Below are positions 18,733 to 28,570 of a DNA stretch of 50,332 nt, one piece after another (positions within the stretch are counted from its first letter, which is position 1; each line of letters starts with the position of its first letter). Where the stretch lies: the NCBI RefSeq assembly GCF_007827555.1, contig NZ_VISS01000034.1, forward strand, positions 1-50,332, written 5' to 3'. The notes under the pieces were generated by a model. It had not been told where the DNA came from. It ran no database searches and saw nothing but the letters and a program-made list of their open reading frames with translations. Source of the DNA: Aeribacillus composti. GTDB taxonomy: Bacteria; Bacillota; Bacilli; Bacillales; Aeribacillaceae. The position numbers and the translations under genes are program-made.

Positions 18733-20442
18733 TCAAAACAGAAAATATCTTTGCGCCATCGGAACAACTTCAACCGGCTCACAATTGATCAATTCACCGT
18801 CCACCTTTACCTCATACGTTTGTGGATCGACTTCGATAGAAGGAGTTTCACCATTAAAAACCATGTCCTTTTTCGTCAATGTACGAACTCCTTTGACGGG
18901 TTTCACGATTTTTTGCAACTTTAACTTTTCGGGAATGCCGGCTTTTATTGCTGCTTTTGACAAAAATGTGATCGATGTTTGTGAGACAGCTTTGCCAAAT
19001 GATCCGAACATCGGACGGTAATAAACAGGCTGCGGAGTTGGAATGGATGCATTTGGGTCTCCCATCAAACTATAGGCAATCATTCCGCCCTTGATGATCA
19101 TTTCCGGCTTCACCCCAAAAAAGGCCGGATTCCAAACAACTAAATCCGCCAATTTGCCGACTTCTACAGAGCCGACATATTCAGATATTCCGTGGGCAAT
19201 CGCAGGATTGATCGTATATTTTGCCACATATCTTTTCACTCTGAAATTGTCATGATCTTGGCCGTCTCCCTTTAAGGAGCCCCGCTGCTTTTTCATTTTA
19301 TCTGCGGTTTGCCATGTCCGCGTAATCACTTCGCCGACCCTTCCCATCGCTTGCGAGTCGGAACTGATCATGCTGAATGCGCCAAGGTCATGAAGAATAT
19401 CTTCCGCCGCAATCGTTTCTTTGCGAATGCGGGAATCGGCGAAGGCGATATCTTCAGGAATAGCCGGATCCAAATGATGGCAAACCATCAGCATATCTAA
19501 ATGTTCCTCGAGCGTGTTGACTGTAAACGGTCTTGTCGGATTTGTCGAAGAAGGCAAAACGTTTGGCAGGCTGGCCATTTTCATAATGTCCGGGGCGTGT
19601 CCCCCACCTGCGCCTTCCGTATGGTATGTATGAATGACCCGGTCTTTAATCGCTGCAATGGTGTCTTCTACAAAACCGGCTTCATTTAGCGTATCTGTAT
19701 GGATGGCAACTTGCACATCATACTCGTCAGCTACGGATAAACACTGATCGATCGCCGCCGGTGTTGAACCCCAGTCCTCATGCAGTTTTAAACCAACTGC
19801 ACCTGCTTTGATTTGCTCCTCTAACGCTTTTTTTCCGGATGAATTTCCTTTCCCTAAAAAGCCGAAATTCATAGGAAAATGTTCAACTGACTCCAGCATT
19901 CTATAAATATTCCATTCACCCGGTGTACAAGTCGTTGCATTTGTCCCTGTTGCAGGCCCCGTTCCTCCTCCTATCATTGTTGTAATTCCAGATGTCAAAG
20001 CTGTTTCAATTTGCTGAGGGCATATAAAATGAATATGGGTATCGATTCCGCCTGCCGTAACAATCATTCCTTCTGCCGCAACGATTTCGGTTGAAGCTCC
20101 GATTACCATTGTGACGCCATCCATCAATAATGGATTTCCCGCCTTTCCGATCGCGGCAATTTTCCCATCCTTAATGCCGATATCCGCTTTATAAATACCT
20201 GTATAATCAATAATAATGGCGTTTGTGAGAACAAGATCCATCACGTCTTTCCTTTCGGCAAATGGATGCTGTCCCATTCCGTCGCGAATCACTTTCCCAC
20301 CGCCGAATTTTACTTCATCTCCGTATACGGTAAAATCTTTTTCGATTTGAATGAAGAGTTCCGTATCAGCCAATCTAATGCTGTCTCCAGTTGTCGGGCC
20401 GAACATATCGGCATATTGTTTGCGCGGCATTTGAAAACTCAT
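18733..20442 (-). CDS. ureC: urease alpha (catalytic) subunit
   Basis: A 569-residue urease alpha subunit that hydrolyses urea to ammonia and carbamate at a di-nickel site. Metal ligands are visible as [10 protein letters not shown] (about residues 134-143) and the carbamylated lysine in GLKLHEDWG (about 217). The flap Cys-His is in [11 protein letters not shown] overlaps the ureB stop (ATGA) and has AAAGGAGG 7 nt upstream. The length is normal and no active-site residue appears missing. Confidence 0.97.
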   Translation of the reverse strand: MSFQMPRKQYADMFGPTTGDSIRLADTELFIQIEKDFTVYGDEVKFGGGKVIRDGMGQHPFAERKDVMDLVLTNAIIIDYTGIYKADIGIKDGKIAAIGKAGNPLLMDGVTMVIGASTEIVAAEGMIVTAGGIDTHIHFICPQQIETALTSGITTMIGGGTGPATGTNATTCTPGEWNIYRMLESVEHFPMNFGFLGKGNSSGKKALEEQIKAGAVGLKLHEDWGSTPAAIDQCLSVADEYDVQVAIHTDTLNEAGFVEDTIAAIKDRVIHTYHTEGAGGGHAPDIMKMASLPNVLPSSTNPTRPFTVNTLEEHLDMLMVCHHLDPAIPEDIAFADSRIRKETIAAEDILHDLGAFSMISSDSQAMGRVGEVITRTWQTADKMKKQRGSLKGDGQDHDNFRVKRYVAKYTINPAIAHGISEYVGSVEVGKLADLVVWNPAFFGVKPEMIIKGGMIAYSLMGDPNASIPTPQPVYYRPMFGSFGKAVSQTSITFLSKAAIKAGIPEKLKLQKIVKPVKGVRTLTKKDMVFNGETPSIEVDPQTYEVKVDGELINCEPVEVVPMAQRYFLF

Positions 20443-20762
20443 TTGTCCGCCTCCTTTGTCAACGGTCCGTTCGTCAAATTATTTAAACCGTACACTTCTT
20501 TTTTTCCCGAAAATTCAACGAGCTCTACGATTTTCGCATCGCCCGGCTCAAACCTTACCGCCGTTCCGGACGGAATGTTTAAATGCCTGCCGAACGCCAA
20601 CTGCCGGTCAAATTCGAGCGCCCTGTTTACTTCATAAAAATGAAAATGCGAACCGACTTGTACTGGACGGTCCCCTCTATTGACAACATTGAGCTTGATC
20701 GCCTCTTTCCCTTTATTGCAAACAATCGGAGCTGATTTTAATCGATATTCCCCTGGAATCAT
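20439..20762 (-). CDS. ureB: urease beta subunit
   Basis: A 107-residue urease beta subunit with the typical start MIPGEYRL, the conserved [17 protein letters not shown] and RLNIPSG-like stretch, and [16 protein letters not shown] at 20762 has AGAGGTG 5 nt upstream. The longer in-frame start at 20792 would overlap ureA and lacks such a site. It is coupled to ureC by a 4-nt overlap. Confidence 0.95.
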   Translation of the reverse strand: MIPGEYRLKSAPIVCNKGKEAIKLNVVNRGDRPVQVGSHFHFYEVNRALEFDRQLAFGRHLNIPSGTAVRFEPGDAKIVELVEFSGKKEVYGLNNLTNGPLTKEADK

Positions 20763-20775
20763 TTTTTCACCTCTT

Positions 20776-21078
20776 TTACCGGATCGGATCATGGACGGTT
20801 ACAAGCTTCGTTCCGTCTGGAAATGTTGCCTCCACCTGGATATTTTCGATCATTTCCGGAACGCCTTCCATCACATCATCTCTAGTTAAAATTTTTGTGC
20901 CATATTGCATCAACTCCGAAACCGTCCGTCCTTCCCTTGCGCCCTCCATAATCTCATATGTGACGATGGCCACTGCTTCCGCATAGTTCAGCTTCAAGCC
21001 TTTTCTCTGCCTTCTGCGCGCTAAATCTGCAGCAACAACGACCATCAATTTTTCCTGCTCTCGGGCTGTCAGCTTCAT
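20776..21078 (-). CDS. ureA: urease gamma subunit
   Basis: A 100-residue urease gamma subunit: [42 protein letters not shown] and the C-terminal [18 protein letters not shown] are hallmarks. It is the first urease gene of the downstream unit. Its 208-bp upstream region holds a sigma-A promoter and two TnrA/GlnR-like boxes. Confidence 0.97.
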   Translation of the reverse strand: MKLTAREQEKLMVVVAADLARRRQRKGLKLNYAEAVAIVTYEIMEGAREGRTVSELMQYGTKILTRDDVMEGVPEMIENIQVEATFPDGTKLVTVHDPIR

Positions 21079-21171
21079 AACACCCTCCCTTTCTAACAGA
21101 CAATCAAAAATAACACGATTTTCTTACATTCCATTTCCCTCAATGGTTTGAAGATAAAAGGTGTGTTTTTA

Positions 21172-21188
21172 TGTTATTTTTTATTACA
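21172..21188. promoter_or_regulatory. TnrA/GlnR-like box overlapping the predicted ureA start site
   Basis: TGTTATTTTTTATTACA matches TGTNANAWWWTMTNACA at every constrained position except one. Its centre (21180) falls about 2 bp downstream of the predicted start site, a position suited to repression. Confidence 0.65.
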
Positions 21189-21217
21189 AATATAATTCAC
21201 ACTATGTGAAACACCAA
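21189..21217 (-). promoter_or_regulatory. predicted sigma-A promoter of ureA
   Basis: The minus strand reads TTGGTG (-35, 21217-21212), a 17-bp spacer, and TATATT (-10, 21194-21189). The start site would be close to 21182, about 100 nt before the ureA ATG. Confidence 0.6.
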
Positions 21218-21223
21218 GTGTTA

Positions 21224-21240
21224 TGTTACATTTTTTAACA
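21224..21240. promoter_or_regulatory. TnrA/GlnR-like box upstream of the ureA promoter
   Basis: TGTTACATTTTTTAACA matches TGTNANAWWWTMTNACA with a single deviation. Its centre is about 50 bp upstream of the predicted start site, the position known for TnrA-activated promoters in B. subtilis. Confidence 0.7.
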
Positions 21241-21286
21241 TGGAAAATTTAAAAAAATTTTTCTAGGGGGAGGAGGAAGTTTTAAA

Positions 21287-21988
21287 TTAAACTACTAAAT
21301 ATTGTTGAATGTCTTCAATATTTGTGTTTTTTACTACACCCTTTGATACAACAGTTCTTTTGTCCAAAATATAGTATTCATCAGAACAGGCAAATGCTGA
21401 ATCTATGCTGTGCTCAACTAAAACGACGCCAATTCCTTTTTCTGACGCAATTTTTACAATGACCTCCTGTATTTGCTCTACTATAGATGGTTGAATCCCT
21501 TCCATCGGTTCGTCCAGCAATAATAGCTCGGGCTGCCCGGCAAGAGCCCTCGCAATGGCCAATTGCTGCTGCTGCCCGCCGCTTAAATCTCCTCCTTTTC
21601 TCTTCAACATTTCCTTTAAAACAGGAAAAAGCTCGAAAATTCCCTCTAAAACAAGCGTTTTTTCTATCTTTTTCGAAACAGCTTCAAAGCCTAAAATGAG
21701 ATTTTCTTCCACAGTCAGTGAAGAGAAAATCTCCCTGCCTTGGGGAACATATCCGATTCCTTTTTTTGCCCTCCTTTCCGGAAGCTCATGTGTAATCTCC
21801 TGATCATTCCAATAAATAGTCCCGTCCATCGGCTTTAACAATCCAATAATTGTTTTGATCAATGTTGTTTTTCCCGCCCCGTTTCTTCCAAGAATGGAAA
21901 CGACCTTTCCTTTTTCAACTTCAAGATGGACATTATTCAACACCATCGTTTCATCATATCCTGCTTTCAAACTAGATATTTTTAGCAC
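21287..21988 (-). CDS. urtE: urea ABC transporter ATPase UrtE
   Basis: A 233-residue LivF-type ATPase. Walker A is GRNGAGKT (about residues 34-41), the signature is LSGGQQQQLAIARAL, and Walker B is LLLDEPMEGIQP. The EGIQP variant is a common marker of UrtE against the amino-acid LivF paralogues. ATG overlaps urtD by 7 nt. It is the last transporter gene, followed after 208 bp by ureA, so import and hydrolysis of urea are encoded together. Confidence 0.93.
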   Translation of the reverse strand: MLKISSLKAGYDETMVLNNVHLEVEKGKVVSILGRNGAGKTTLIKTIIGLLKPMDGTIYWNDQEITHELPERRAKKGIGYVPQGREIFSSLTVEENLILGFEAVSKKIEKTLVLEGIFELFPVLKEMLKRKGGDLSGGQQQQLAIARALAGQPELLLLDEPMEGIQPSIVEQIQEVIVKIASEKGIGVVLVEHSIDSAFACSDEYYILDKRTVVSKGVVKNTNIEDIQQYLVV

Positions 21989-22731
21989 ACCTTTGCCTCC
22001 CTTCCTAAATAAACCTCTGCAACAAGCTCATTTTGCTGCACTTCCTCCATGGAACCTTCACACAAAATTTTCCCTTCATGCATAACTGTTACCTGTTCAG
22101 CAAAATTCCGAACAAAATCCATATCATGTTCAACAATCAGCACTGCGCATTTCTCAGCTATTTCTTGAATAAACAAGCCGGTTTTTTCCCTTTCCGCCCC
22201 AGTCATGCCGGCAATCGGTTCATCAAGAAGTAAAACTTCCGGTTTTTGCAGCAGCTGCATGCCGATTTCAAGCCATTGTTTCTGGCCGTGGGACAGCAAG
22301 CCTGCTGGGTCATAAGCTCGATCTAAAAGATCGGTTCTCTCTAGCATTACCGTAATTTCGTCTTTTTCTTCCGCGGTTAATTTCGCCTTCATAACGGAAA
22401 AAAGATTTCTATTTTGTTTGATCGATAATTCCATGTTTTCAAATACGGTTAATTCAGTAAAAACGGACGGATTTTGAAATTTTCTAGCGATTCCATGCCG
22501 AACGATTTCGTGCTCTCTCCGCTTTGTCAAATCTACTCCTTGAAACATCACTTTTCCATCTGCTGCTTTTGTTTTGCCGCAGATGACATCAAGAAGAGTC
22601 GTTTTGCCCGCACCATTCGGACCAATTAAAAAACGAATTTCTCCGTGATGAACATCTAAATTGACACCTTGAAGCGCTTTAAAGCCGTCAAAATCAACAA
22701 TAATATCATGACACGACAGAATCGGATTCAC
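21982..22731 (-). CDS. urtD: urea ABC transporter ATPase UrtD
   Basis: A 249-residue LivG-type ATPase with Walker A GPNGAGKT (about residues 37-44), the signature LLSHGQKQWLEIGMQL (SHGQ in place of SGGQ, usual for UrtD) and Walker B LLLDEPIAGMT. The start is GTG, overlapping the end of urtC by 26 nt with AAAAAAGG just before it, so it is probably translated by coupling. Confidence 0.92.
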   Translation of the reverse strand: MNPILSCHDIIVDFDGFKALQGVNLDVHHGEIRFLIGPNGAGKTTLLDVICGKTKAADGKVMFQGVDLTKRREHEIVRHGIARKFQNPSVFTELTVFENMELSIKQNRNLFSVMKAKLTAEEKDEITVMLERTDLLDRAYDPAGLLSHGQKQWLEIGMQLLQKPEVLLLDEPIAGMTGAEREKTGLFIQEIAEKCAVLIVEHDMDFVRNFAEQVTVMHEGKILCEGSMEEVQQNELVAEVYLGREAKVC

Positions 22732-23770
22732 CTTTTTTCACACCTTTTTCAAAAAATTTCGTAAAACGCTTTGGAAAAGCTTCGAACAACCCGGCAATTC
22801 CTTTCGGGAAAAAAACAACGATCAAAATGAATAGAATGCCTAAGCAGAAAAGCCAAACATCCGGATATGTTTCACTGAAAAAGCTTTTGGCTCCGTTTGT
22901 TAAAATCGCTCCGATTATGGCGCCGAATAACGAATGACGGCCGCCGATGGCTACCCATAAAACCATTTCAATTGAAGGGATAATATCCATCATCGAAGGA
23001 GAAATGAGACCGACCTGCAAAACAAACAACGCGCCAGCTATTCCGGCAAACGAAGCCGATAAACTGTAAATAAACACTTTAAAAACAGCCGGATCAAATC
23101 CTAAAAACCGAAGGCGGTTTTCGCCGTCCCGAATGGCAATTAATACATGGCCAAGTCTGCTTTTGGTAATCCAAACAGATAACATAAAAATGGCAAACAA
23201 AGCGAAAACGGTAATAGCATATAAAACAATTTGAACCATTGGTGAGGATAAAGAAAACCCAAAAACGGTGCTAAAATTGGTTAATCCGTTTGTACCGCCT
23301 GTAAAATCCTGTTTGGCAATTAAAAGTGTGACGACGACTACAACGACTGCCTGTGACAAAAGAGAAAAATAGACGCCTTTGATCCGGTTTTTAAACGTAA
23401 GCATTCCCAAAACCGCTGCCAGCATAGCTGGTACGAAAATTGCTGCCATTATGGAAAAGAAAGGATTAAAGAAGAGCTTCCAAAACCACGGGAGCTCCTG
23501 CACTCCGTTCCATTCCATAAAATCCGGCAACGCTCCTTTTGAAGCCTCCAATTTTAAATACATCGCCATGCAATAAGCTCCAATCCCAAAATACACGCCG
23601 TGACCTAAGCTTAATATCCCGGTGTACCCCCAAATAAGACAGATTCCTACTGCAATGATCGCATAGCAAAGAAACTTTCCGAGCAACGCTAAGCGGAATT
23701 CGGTTAAATAAAACGGGGCCAGAAGTAAAATCAGGAAAAATAACAGATAAATCATTTGTTTTTTGCGCAT
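22706..23770 (-). CDS. urtC: urea ABC transporter permease UrtC
   Basis: A 354-residue LivM-type permease with about nine hydrophobic segments and a long periplasmic-side insertion after GAYCMAMYLKLEASKG. The conserved ENRLRFLGFDP coupling segment and the AIGGRHSLFGAIIGA stretch identify the UrtC/LivM family. ATG at 23770 has AGGAGG 7 nt upstream. An in-frame start at 23830 would overlap urtB and has no ribosome site. Confidence 0.92.
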   Translation of the reverse strand: MRKKQMIYLLFFLILLLAPFYLTEFRLALLGKFLCYAIIAVGICLIWGYTGILSLGHGVYFGIGAYCMAMYLKLEASKGALPDFMEWNGVQELPWFWKLFFNPFFSIMAAIFVPAMLAAVLGMLTFKNRIKGVYFSLLSQAVVVVVVTLLIAKQDFTGGTNGLTNFSTVFGFSLSSPMVQIVLYAITVFALFAIFMLSVWITKSRLGHVLIAIRDGENRLRFLGFDPAVFKVFIYSLSASFAGIAGALFVLQVGLISPSMMDIIPSIEMVLWVAIGGRHSLFGAIIGAILTNGAKSFFSETYPDVWLFCLGILFILIVVFFPKGIAGLFEAFPKRFTKFFEKGVKKGESDSVVS

Positions 23771-23781
23771 AATCCGTCCTC

Positions 23782-24684
23782 CTAATCCAATGCCCTTGTG
23801 CGATAAGAGAAAATACCTAACGGTTTCCACTGCAAAAATAAAATGATCACTGCAAATACAATGACTTTTGCCATCGTGGCACCGAAGGAATATTCAACAA
23901 CAGTGCTAAGCATTCCAATGCCAAATGCGCCGATAATCGTCCCTTTCAATCCGCCAATTCCTCCTAAAATGACAACCATAAACGCATCGACAATATAGTA
24001 CGTTCCAATTGTAGGGCCGATCGGTCCTAATAAAGTTAAGCTACAACCAGCGATTCCGGCTAATCCAGCTCCGAGAGCAAAGCCTAGAGAATCTATTTTT
24101 CTTGTAGAAATTCCTAAACAAGAGGCCATATTTCTATTCATCGTGACCGCTCTTATTCTCAAACCGGTAGACGTTTTGTTTAAATAATAATAAAGCAAAG
24201 CAATACAAACGATTGACAGAGTTAAAATCAACAACCTTTTATAAGGCAATGTAATGCCAAATATTTGCAAGCCTCCATCCATCCAAGCAGGTGCAACAAC
24301 CGCAACATTCGGAGCGCCAAATATGGATCTGGCAATCTGCTGCAAAATCAAACTAATTCCCCAAGTGGCCAAAAGACTGTCTGTTGGTCGATTATATAGA
24401 AAACGAATGATTCCTTTTTCAAGCAGATAACCGATAAACGAAGCAACGAGAAATGAAATCGGTATAGCAATAAAGTAGTAATAATTAAACAAGCTTTCCG
24501 GCAAATATTTAGAAAAAATGAGCTGCATTACATAGGTTGCATACGCACCGACCATAATTAATTCACCGTGGGCCATGTTGATGACATTCATTAAGCCAAA
24601 CGTTATAGCTAAGCCAAGGGCGATCAATAACATGATCGACCCAAGGCTCAACCCGTTAAACAGTTGACTGACGAAAATTGACAA
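23782..24684 (-). CDS. urtB: urea ABC transporter permease UrtB
   Basis: A LivH-type permease of about 300 residues with eight or so hydrophobic segments. LGLAITFGLMNVINMAHGELIMVGAY-type sequence (about residues 20-45), MNRNMASCLGI and VVILGGIGGLKGT mark the family. The start is probably TTG at 24684, eight nt after AGGAG. An in-frame TTG at 24702 overlaps that ribosome site. It lies between urtA and urtC. Confidence 0.9.
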   Translation of the reverse strand: MSIFVSQLFNGLSLGSIMLLIALGLAITFGLMNVINMAHGELIMVGAYATYVMQLIFSKYLPESLFNYYYFIAIPISFLVASFIGYLLEKGIIRFLYNRPTDSLLATWGISLILQQIARSIFGAPNVAVVAPAWMDGGLQIFGITLPYKRLLILTLSIVCIALLYYYLNKTSTGLRIRAVTMNRNMASCLGISTRKIDSLGFALGAGLAGIAGCSLTLLGPIGPTIGTYYIVDAFMVVILGGIGGLKGTIIGAFGIGMLSTVVEYSFGATMAKVIVFAVIILFLQWKPLGIFSYRTRALD

Positions 24685-24708
24685 GCTGTTCACTCCTATC
24701 AATTTAGA

Positions 24709-25956
24709 TTATTCATCATTTTTAGATAATTTTTTCGCCCAAGAATAGCTTTTTAAATACGGATCCGGCTTCACCGGCTCACCAGAATTCCAAATTTCTT
24801 TAAATTGGCCGTCCTGTTGAATTTCGCCGATTCTTACTGTTTTCCACAGATGCTGATTCTCCCCTTCTATTTTTACCGTGCCGCCCGGAGCTTTGTACTC
24901 GATTCCCTTCGCAGCTTCCTTGACCTTTTCAACCTCAAAAGATCCCGCTTTTTTTACTGCTTCTGCCCATAAATGAACAGCTATGTAAGCCGCCTCAATC
25001 GGATCATCCGTTACACGCTCTTCACCATAAGCTTCTTTATATTTTTCAACAAACGCTTTGTTTTCTGGTGTATCCGTTGTCTGGAAATAATTCCATACCG
25101 CTAAGTGGCCGGCTAATACTTCACCGCCGATTCCTCGAATTTCTTCTTCAGCAATGCTGACCGACATCACAGTAACATCCTTCGATGTGATTCCGGCATC
25201 CTTCAATTGTTTGAAAAAGGCGACATTGCTGTCTCCATTTAATGTATTAAAGACTACGTCAGGTTTCACTTTTTTCATTTTATTGATGACCGTGCTGTAA
25301 TCAGTATGTCCTAAAGGTGTATATTCTTCGACAACTACCTCTCCGCCTTCAGCTTTTAATTGTGCTTTAATAATACTGTTTGCCGTGCGCGGAAACACAT
25401 AATCCGAGCCAATTAAAAAAAACTTCTTCCCTTTATTGTTTAACAGCCAGCTGACAGCAGGCACAATTTGTTGATTGGTGGTCGCCCCCGTATAAAAAAT
25501 GTTCGGAGAAGATTCCATTCCTTCATATTGAACGGGGTACCAAAGCAAGCCTTTATTTTGTTCGACTACCGGCAGCATGGCCTTTCTGCTTGCGGAAGTC
25601 CAGCCGCCAAAAATCGTCGCTACCTTATCCTGTTGCAGTAATTTCTTTGCTTTCTCAGCAAAAGTCGGCCAGTCAGATGCGCCGTCTTCAATAACCGGTT
25701 CAATTTTCTTCCCTAAAAGCCCGCCTGAGTTGTTAATTTCTTCAATCGCCATTAATTCTGCGTCCTTTAAAGAAACTTCACTGATCGCCATCGTGCCGCT
25801 TAATGAATGGAGAATACCGACTTTCACAACATCCGTTTCATTTTGTTCGCTATTCTGTCCATCGCTTGATTCCTTTTCCTCTAAAGCAGAAGACATGGCA
25901 CATCCACTTGCGAAAATTACAGAGAAAATCGTTAGAAATAAAAAAATTTTTTTCAT
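24709..25956 (-). CDS. urtA: urea ABC transporter substrate-binding lipoprotein UrtA
   Basis: A 415-residue type I periplasmic-binding protein anchored as a lipoprotein: the signal peptide ends in the lipobox ASGC (Cys about 19). [14 protein letters not shown], the hinge region [18 protein letters not shown]-like segment (about 135-155), [12 protein letters not shown] and [14 protein letters not shown] are typical of UrtA. ATG follows GGGGGAC. It is the first gene of the urea operon, and a TnrA/GlnR-like box overlaps its likely promoter. Confidence 0.94.
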   Translation of the reverse strand: MKKIFLFLTIFSVIFASGCAMSSALEEKESSDGQNSEQNETDVVKVGILHSLSGTMAISEVSLKDAELMAIEEINNSGGLLGKKIEPVIEDGASDWPTFAEKAKKLLQQDKVATIFGGWTSASRKAMLPVVEQNKGLLWYPVQYEGMESSPNIFYTGATTNQQIVPAVSWLLNNKGKKFFLIGSDYVFPRTANSIIKAQLKAEGGEVVVEEYTPLGHTDYSTVINKMKKVKPDVVFNTLNGDSNVAFFKQLKDAGITSKDVTVMSVSIAEEEIRGIGGEVLAGHLAVWNYFQTTDTPENKAFVEKYKEAYGEERVTDDPIEAAYIAVHLWAEAVKKAGSFEVEKVKEAAKGIEYKAPGGTVKIEGENQHLWKTVRIGEIQQDGQFKEIWNSGEPVKPDPYLKSYSWAKKLSKNDE

Positions 25957-25982
25957 TATTGTCCCCCTTTTTTAACACTTTA

Positions 25983-25999
25983 TGTAATTTTATATAACA
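25983..25999. promoter_or_regulatory. TnrA/GlnR-like box in front of urtA
   Basis: TGTAATTTTATATAACA matches TGTNANAWWWTMTNACA with one deviation. It lies 27-43 nt upstream of the urtA ATG and contains the only good -10-like sequence there (TATATAAAAT on the minus strand), so binding would more likely block than activate. Confidence 0.6.
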
Positions 26000-26060
26000 A
26001 AAATACCGATTCTCTTTCCTTCATACAACAAATACGGAAAAAATGTTAACATGATTTTTC

Positions 26061-26092
26061 AAAAAAATACCTCTAGGTGTTTCCCCTAGAGG
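26061..26092 (-). terminator. terminator between the thiamine operon and urtA
   Basis: An 8-bp stem CCTCTAGG / CCTAGAGG around a 7-nt loop is followed by TATTTTTTT on the minus strand and by CTCTTTTT on the plus strand, so it can work in either direction. It closes the ykoEDC transcript about 200 bp after ykoC. Confidence 0.85.
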
Positions 26093-26138
26093 CTCTTTTT
26101 AATCAAACAAACTCATTCACTTTTTACTTCAAAATGGT

Positions 26139-26228
26139 TTACTTCTTGTTCCTTTTCAGAAAAAATTGTTTGACACTGTCCATCGTTTCGTAAGTTGGGA
26201 CAATCACTTTACTTGGATGCTTTCGGGA
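26139..26228 (-). pseudogene. possible 3' remnant of a lost gene
   Basis: After an in-frame stop, a 29-residue stretch beginning SRKHPSKVIVPTYETMDSVK runs to TAA with protein-like composition, just before the terminator at 26061-26092. It has no start codon with a ribosome site. I do not recognise it. It may be the tail of a gene otherwise deleted here, or chance. Confidence 0.25.
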
Positions 26229-26292
26229 CTATTCAATCATTTAAATCTACCATGCAGCGATTATGAAAAAGCATTTTGCAGCCGGCTGCCAT

Positions 26293-27090
26293 TTATTCAA
26301 TATACCTTACATCTGTAACCGGGAAAAACGGAAGCATCTTAGCTGCATAGTAGCTTAACAAAATAGCGATTATAAAATAAAGGACAAAGCAAAGATCGTA
26401 TTTGGAAAACCCGATTTCGTAGTAAAACGTTCTTTTTGTGTCATTCGAAAATCTTTTCGCCTCCATCGCTACAGCAATTCTGTGCGCTCTGCGAATGCTT
26501 TGCGATAGCAGCGGAATCGAGTATGCTTTCAATTTATGAAAAAAATTCGCTAAGCCTTTTCTTTGTTCAACACCTCTTACAATCATCGCTTGCCGTATTG
26601 TTTGAAACTCTTCGATCATAATAGGGATTAAACGAATGCCTGCCATAAAGCTGTAAGCATATTTAGGCTTCAACTTTAATTGCTGCATTAACGAATAAAA
26701 TAAAAAAACCGGTCTTGTCGTTAACGAAAACATTAACCCAAGCAGAGCGAAGATAAGGGCACGAAATCCTAAATGAAGACCGCGATAAAAGCTTTCTTCT
26801 GTAATATGGATCAGCCCCCATTTCCACCATGTTGTCTCACCTTTTCCAAAAAAGATCATGGAGGTAGCAGTCGACACAAAAATAAGCACGAATGGAATCA
26901 GCAATAAAAGTATGCGCTTCATCGGATGACCGGTAAAAAAAGCAAATAAAAGAAAGGCGGCAACTGTGTAGTTGATTAAAAAATTAATGTTGTGAATAAA
27001 CAGAACACTAATAAATAAAACGATAAGAAACAATAGCTTTAAGCTCGGGTTGATTTTATGCAGCCATGTTTCTTTTATGTCAAAATCCAT
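26293..27090 (-). CDS. ykoC: ECF transporter transmembrane subunit YkoC
   Basis: A 265-residue EcfT/CbiQ-type membrane protein with about five hydrophobic segments. Two coupling motifs with Ala-Arg-Gly character are visible (MIVRGVEQRKG and AMEAKRFS), which dock on the ATPase. It is the last gene of the TPP-riboswitch operon, after the S component and double ATPase, as in the B. subtilis ykoFEDC operon. ATG follows AGGGGGAT. Together they import a thiamine precursor or thiamine. Confidence 0.88.
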   Translation of the reverse strand: MDFDIKETWLHKINPSLKLLFLIVLFISVLFIHNINFLINYTVAAFLLFAFFTGHPMKRILLLLIPFVLIFVSTATSMIFFGKGETTWWKWGLIHITEESFYRGLHLGFRALIFALLGLMFSLTTRPVFLFYSLMQQLKLKPKYAYSFMAGIRLIPIMIEEFQTIRQAMIVRGVEQRKGLANFFHKLKAYSIPLLSQSIRRAHRIAVAMEAKRFSNDTKRTFYYEIGFSKYDLCFVLYFIIAILLSYYAAKMLPFFPVTDVRYIE

Positions 27091-27101
27091 TGTAGATCCC
27101 C

Positions 27102-28559
27102 CTATATCTGAACATACATCTGCTCATCCTCACAAGAATGAATTTCATCCTCTACGAGCTTCCCGCCTTCGATCCGCCAAATTCTTGTCGCCATATGTTT
27201 TGCTATTTGCTCATCATGTGTCACCATCAAAATGGTAGACCCTTGTTTGCGATAATGTTCTAAAAGCTCCAGAAGCTGAAATGTATTGGATGAGTCTTGC
27301 CCAAAAGTCGGTTCATCTAAAAGCATGATCGGCTGTTTTTTGACAATTGAAGCGGCAACACTCAATCTTCTTTTTTGTCCCATTGAAAGCTGATACGGGT
27401 GTTGATGCCGGTGCTTCTGTAAATGAAATAATTCGAGCATTTCTTCTACTTTTGTTCGTATCTCTTCTTCTTTCATCCGTTCAATCCTCAACGAATAAGC
27501 AATTTCATCGTAAACTGAATTGGTGACAAATTGAAATTCCGGATTTTGAAAAACGAACGACAGCATGTTGGAAAGCTTTTTTATTTTCTTTGCTTCTTTT
27601 TCTAACAGCAAATAAGTGCCGGTCGTTTGTATAAACTGCATCAATGAATGTAACAAAGTGCTCTTTCCGGCGCCGTTTTTCCCCACTATCGCAATCCATT
27701 CACCTGCATGAACCTTTCCATATGGTACATCGATTTTGACTTCCTTCTTTCGATATCCTTTAAATTGCTCAAGCTCAATCACGACCTGTTCTTTTAAAGG
27801 GGTCTTTTTGTAATACCCCTGCTTATCACGAAGATAATCCTCCCATACACCGGGATACCAAATGCCGTCTTCGCGAATTTCTTTCCGATACCGAGAAAAA
27901 ATTTGTTCTTTCGGACCGTCTGCGACGATTTGTCCTTTTTGATTAAATAAAAGTATGCGGTCGACAAAGTCAAGAACATGATCAATTTTATGTTCAACGA
28001 TGATAACTGTTTTATCTTGAGCTGCTTGTTTCATCGTGTCCCATACCGCTTTTGTCCCTTCCGGATCCAGCATTGCAGTCGGCTCGTCCAAAAATAACAC
28101 GTCTGGATGCAATGCTAAAACAGTGGCGATCGCCAGCCGTTGCTTCATGCCGCCTGATAATGATTGAATGCTGATATGAAGATCATCAAAATGAAGGCCG
28201 ACCATTTTCAGGTAAACTCGCATTTTTTCATGCATTTGTTCTCTTTTCACTTGCAAATTTTCCAAAACAAAAGCCATTTCTTCATCTACATACGGCATGC
28301 AAAATTGCGTGTCAGGATCTTGAAACACATATCCCCAAGATGACGGAGTCAAGATTTTTTCTGCTTTCATCGGAACTTCAATAGATTTTGGAATTAAACC
28401 GCTTAGCACTTGCAAAAACGTCGATTTCCCACAGCCGGAAGGACCAAGAAGCAAGACTTTTTCTCCCTTACAGAAAGAAGAGGATACATCCTTAAAAAGC
28501 AAGGATTCCTCTCCAGGATATTTTAATCGTAAATTTTTCACTTCGCATACTAGATCCAT
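27102..28559 (-). CDS. ykoD: ECF transporter double ATPase YkoD
   Basis: A 485-residue fusion of two ABC ATPase domains. Domain 1 has GPSGCGKST, LSGGMKQRLAIA and LFLDEPTAMLDP. Domain 2 has GKNGAGKST, LSMGQKRRLSVAASI and LLDEPTFGQD. Such tandem ATPases energise dedicated ECF importers such as YkoEDC. ATG at 28559 follows AGAGGTGG by 5 nt; the in-frame GTG at 28568 overlaps that site. It lies 11 bp after the S-component gene. Confidence 0.92.
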   Translation of the reverse strand: MDLVCEVKNLRLKYPGEESLLFKDVSSSFCKGEKVLLLGPSGCGKSTFLQVLSGLIPKSIEVPMKAEKILTPSSWGYVFQDPDTQFCMPYVDEEMAFVLENLQVKREQMHEKMRVYLKMVGLHFDDLHISIQSLSGGMKQRLAIATVLALHPDVLFLDEPTAMLDPEGTKAVWDTMKQAAQDKTVIIVEHKIDHVLDFVDRILLFNQKGQIVADGPKEQIFSRYRKEIREDGIWYPGVWEDYLRDKQGYYKKTPLKEQVVIELEQFKGYRKKEVKIDVPYGKVHAGEWIAIVGKNGAGKSTLLHSLMQFIQTTGTYLLLEKEAKKIKKLSNMLSFVFQNPEFQFVTNSVYDEIAYSLRIERMKEEEIRTKVEEMLELFHLQKHRHQHPYQLSMGQKRRLSVAASIVKKQPIMLLDEPTFGQDSSNTFQLLELLEHYRKQGSTILMVTHDEQIAKHMATRIWRIEGGKLVEDEIHSCEDEQMYVQI

Positions 28560-28570
28560 GTTTGCCACCT

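Noticed and set aside
26061-26092. Stem before urtA as a riboswitch or attenuator of the urea operon
   Set aside because: It lies upstream of the likely urtA promoter and works better as the terminator of the preceding thiamine operon.
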